Source: Akkermansiaceae bacterium (GTDB taxonomy: Bacteria > Verrucomicrobiota > Verrucomicrobiia > Verrucomicrobiales > Akkermansiaceae). From it: a stretch of 35,041 nucleotides of DNA. The position numbers and the translations under genes are program-made. Below, piece after piece: positions 32,780-35,041 of the stretch. The notes under the pieces are model-generated. The model saw only the letters and a list, made by a program, of their open reading frames with translations. It was not told the DNA's origin and did no database searches. Each line of letters begins with the position of its first letter. The stretch's first letter is position 1. Where the stretch lies: the NCBI GenBank assembly GCA_025457665.1, contig JALOTY010000040.1:1-35041 (forward strand), written 5' to 3'.

Positions 32780-33199
32780 ATGAAACATCCCGGGAGACTT
32801 GGGCTTGTCGTATTGACGGTGATTGGCGTGATCGCTGCCGGGAACTGGTTTCATCGAGAAGAAGCTCTGCCCGATATTCTACCGATGCCTGAGGCCTATC
32901 ACACGGATCCATACCTTTTCCCCCCGGATTACCTTGCAGGCCTCAGGCTGGGTAATGTGAAAAAGCTAACGCGTGATGAAGTTCGAGTCAGGCAGTTGTG
33001 CGAGCTAATCGTCGTGGTCGAACAAGCAACGCTCAAAAAATTCGGACAGGATTATCACCTCAATGTGGATTGCGATACCTGCCAATGCATCATCAAATTG
33101 AAGCCAAGGACGAGAGTGTTCGATCAAAGTCGGGTTTTTGTGCGCGACCTCGCAAACTCCGCCAGAGAAATCCTCAGAGATATGAACCGGAATCGATAG
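32780..33199 (+). CDS. Unrecognised membrane-anchored small protein
   Basis: The 139-residue protein has an N-terminal signal-anchor (LGLVVLTVIGVIAAGNWF) and a mature part with a CDTCQC cluster (DCDTCQCIIKLKPR) that could bind metal or form disulfides. It starts 11 bases after the previous stop, so the two form an operon. No family was recognised, and its AT-rich codon use is unlike the genes before 32207. Confidence 0.65.
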   Translation: MKHPGRLGLVVLTVIGVIAAGNWFHREEALPDILPMPEAYHTDPYLFPPDYLAGLRLGNVKKLTRDEVRVRQLCELIVVVEQATLKKFGQDYHLNVDCDTCQCIIKLKPRTRVFDQSRVFVRDLANSAREILRDMNRNR

Positions 33200-33317
33200 A
33201 TCAAACTTCGTGCCGAAAAAACATTGGAATGTACAAGAAGGAACAAGTGTCATCTTCCCGACGAGCCTAACACGAAGCGAAAACCCGCCAGTTTGGGAAA
33301 TTTCCAAATACCAACCG

Positions 33318-33623
33318 ATGAAGACGATTGCCAGGATATCAACAGGGATCGCGTGCATTCTTCTTGCTTGCTCCGGATGTCGGGAGAATGAGGTCCCCGT
33401 GATTGTTTCGCCATGGGCACAATACGACTTCTCAGCCGAAGAGTTAGCCTGCCTCAAGTTTCAAGCCGAACGAAATGAGGATGCCGCAGCGAAGCTCGCG
33501 ATGTATTACACCGGAATCGATTGTGACGAGGAGAAGAAGCGGTTTTGGGAGAATAGAGCTTTCGAGTTATACCAGCAGAAAAACCACTACGTGGACAATG
33601 AGGAGCTAAAGGGGGAACGATGA
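33318..33623 (+). CDS. Small Sel1/TPR-like lipoprotein fragment
   Basis: The ATG at 33318 gives 101 residues with a lipoprotein signal (TGIACILLACSGC). After the signal come ELACLKFQAERNEDAAAKLAMYYTG and KRFWENRAFELYQQKN. AAAKLAMYY...A resembles the helix of a single Sel1-type repeat. It is a short, single-repeat protein. An earlier in-frame start at 33210 would lose the signal. It is the third of a row of small lipoprotein or membrane genes in an AT-richer stretch. Confidence 0.6.
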   Translation: MKTIARISTGIACILLACSGCRENEVPVIVSPWAQYDFSAEELACLKFQAERNEDAAAKLAMYYTGIDCDEEKKRFWENRAFELYQQKNHYVDNEELKGER

Positions 33624-33905
33624 AGATGAGGTCGAGGAATGCCCATAGACTTTCGTAGCTCGCGTCTTTTTCTGGTCCAATCTAACTCGTACCTTCGCCA
33701 TCAATCCAAGGCGGGCAGCGAGCGCGCGAAGGGGCGAATGATGTTGGAAACAACGAAGTCAGCGAAAGCCAGGCTATCCGCAGGACCCTGGCAAGTCGAC
33801 GTCTTGGCTCTCGCGTTTCCACCCTGCGGAATCCTGGGTCCTTCCCCGGCTACTCCATTTTCCCACCCCAAGGAAAATCCCAGTAGCAGCCTTGGCAGAA
33901 ACGTT

Positions 33906-35041
33906 TCACACCACCTCAGTATAACCTTTGCCAGTCTTCTCGGCGATCAGCTTGGCCATTTCACGGGCGGCCCGCGCCTCGTCGGCGAAGGTCTTGACCT
34001 GGGTCTGCCCGGTAGTGCCGATTCGGCCAAAGCGGATGTGGAGCGATGTTTCCAGTTGAGCCACCGCCCAGAACTTCCGTGAGTTCCCCACCGTGAATTC
34101 GAAGCGCCTTCCAGAGCTGGCCGGCGGGGCCGGTGCGACCGCCGCAGGGCTTGGCGCTGGCGGCGGAAAATCGGGCTCTACGTCCTCAGCGGTTGCTTCG
34201 ATCTCCTCTTCCTCCAAATCGGCGATCTCACGGCGGAGCAGTCGCTCGATCCGCTCCAGCACCGCTTCGGGTTCGTGCCACCAGTCCTTCGCCGTGACCA
34301 CCGCGACCTGCCAGCCGAAAGCCCGCAGGATGCCCGGCCGGGTGTGGAAGCGTTCCAGCACGTCGGAAGAGCCGCCACCTTCGATCAGCACCGCGAGTTG
34401 GTGTCGGTCTGCGCCGGGCTGCCGCACCGCGACATCGCAGCGGAACCGGCTTTGCCCGGCACCGGTCTCCACCTGCCAGCCGCGACGGACGAGGGCGGTG
34501 GCGAGCTGACCGGCGAGGAGGTTGGCGGACTCCTTGGCGAGCGACTTCCGCTTCAGCGGGTTCAGGCCATCGAGCACCTGCCGCGCCATCGCCGTTTCGC
34601 CGCGGGACAGGCTTTCGGCGTAGTGCAGGAAGTTCTTCAAGGCCCGCGCGCCGTCGTTGTAGTCGTTGGTGATCTGGTGATGGCGGATGCTGCTGACCAG
34701 CACCATGTGGTGGCGGGCGCGGCTGAAGATCACGTTGAGCCGCTTCTCGCCGCCGCGCTGGTTGATCGGGCCGAAGTTCATCCGCATCCTGCCTGCCGCA
34801 TCCGGGGCGTAGCAGACCGACATGAGGATGATGTCCCGCTCGTCGCCCTGGACGTTCTCGAGGTTTTTGACGAAGAGCCCGCAGAACTGGTCGTCCTCCT
34901 CGCGGACATACTCGGCTTCGAGCCGGGTGGCGAAATCCGGGTCTTCCGCGGCGAGGGCATCGAGCGCGGACTCGATCTCGCCCTGCTGCGCCTCGCTGAA
35001 GGCCGCGATGCCGATGCTGAGCTTCGATTCCGAAACCAGCA
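33906..35041 (-). CDS. Superfamily 1 helicase with PD-(D/E)XK-like nuclease and C-terminal WGR domain (N-terminus outside window)
   Basis: About 377 C-terminal residues are visible; the frame stays open to the right edge. SIGIAAFSEAQQGEIESAL, NLENVQGDERDIIL and GGEKRLNVIFSRARHH are the late helicase motifs of large UvrD/Upf1-like enzymes (AAA_11/12 with DUF4011-type relatives). The following domain (nt about 34240-34485) has GWQVETGAGQSRFRCDVAV...LAVLIEGG, fitting the Vsr/MTES-type nuclease fold with Asp and Glu ligands. An acidic, Pro/Ala-rich linker leads to a WGR domain (nt 33909-34109: FEFTVGNSRKFWAVAQL, IRFGRIGTTGQTQVKTF). Related helicase-nuclease proteins occur in bacterial defence systems (for example Hhe). 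WGR typically binds nucleic-acid ends. Function here is inferred. Confidence 0.85.
   Translation of the reverse strand, partial: LVSESKLSIGIAAFSEAQQGEIESALDALAAEDPDFATRLEAEYVREEDDQFCGLFVKNLENVQGDERDIILMSVCYAPDAAGRMRMNFGPINQRGGEKRLNVIFSRARHHMVLVSSIRHHQITNDYNDGARALKNFLHYAESLSRGETAMARQVLDGLNPLKRKSLAKESANLLAGQLATALVRRGWQVETGAGQSRFRCDVAVRQPGADRHQLAVLIEGGGSSDVLERFHTRPGILRAFGWQVAVVTAKDWWHEPEAVLERIERLLRREIADLEEEEIEATAEDVEPDFPPPAPSPAAVAPAPPASSGRRFEFTVGNSRKFWAVAQLETSLHIRFGRIGTTGQTQVKTFADEARAAREMAKLIAEKTGKGYTEVV

Noticed and set aside
33768..33792. GCCAGG/CCTGGC inverted repeat in the gap before the helicase gene
   Set aside because: Only six base pairs with a 13-base loop and no T-run, so within chance expectation.
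1..35041. tRNA, rRNA, CRISPR arrays, integrases or transposase genes
   Set aside because: No T-loop consensus in cloverleaf context, no regularly spaced repeats and no recombinase motif were found by eye on either strand.

Overview
The window comes from a GC-rich, Gram-negative-type bacterium, most likely a verrucomicrobium close to Luteolibacter, Haloferula or Akkermansia. This rests on gene content and not on a search: a secreted DUF1800 protein next to a twin-arginine DUF1501 protein, a formylglycine-type sulfatase, a two-ExbD Exb/Tol cassette, several lipoproteins, a K+-independent membrane pyrophosphatase, few strong Shine-Dalgarno sites and frequent GTG starts. No rRNA, tRNA, CRISPR array, insertion sequence or phage gene was recognised.

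Layout. 1-3257 (minus): exbB-exbD-exbD-TPR energy-transduction cassette; the TPR gene runs off the left edge and carries a one-base frameshift near 598-607. 3379-4784 (minus): endonuclease III and a 3D-domain lipoprotein, separated by a terminator. 4870-9168 (minus): a tight five-gene run of ABC-2 ATPase, permease, membrane-anchored helical-repeat protein, metallophosphoesterase and Nudix hydrolase. 9433-11973: bioA (plus) converging on a DEAD-box-type helicase (minus), with abutting stop codons. 12390-17798 (minus): DUF1800, DUF1501 and a small pseudopilin-like protein, divergent from a sulfatase (17945-19327, plus).

19328-28281: an intergenic region with two inverted repeats, a tandem SH3 protein, an ankyrin/L,D-transpeptidase fusion lipoprotein, a tiny four-cysteine protein, a short sigma-70 factor (minus), then a plus-strand ABCG-type transporter operon with two exported or anchored proteins. 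This block ends in a gap holding two palindromic repeat elements. 28282-32207: cupin plus unknown gene (minus), RlpA-like lipoprotein and hppA (plus).

32208-35041: composition becomes more AT-rich over three small unrecognised membrane or lipoprotein genes. The window then ends in the C-terminal part of a large superfamily 1 helicase with a PD-(D/E)XK-like nuclease domain and a WGR domain, the best candidate for a defence-type system. Recurrent themes are cell-envelope maintenance (L,D-transpeptidase, RlpA, 3D, SH3, Exb/Tol) and export of large surface or periplasmic proteins (DUF1800/1501, sulfatase).
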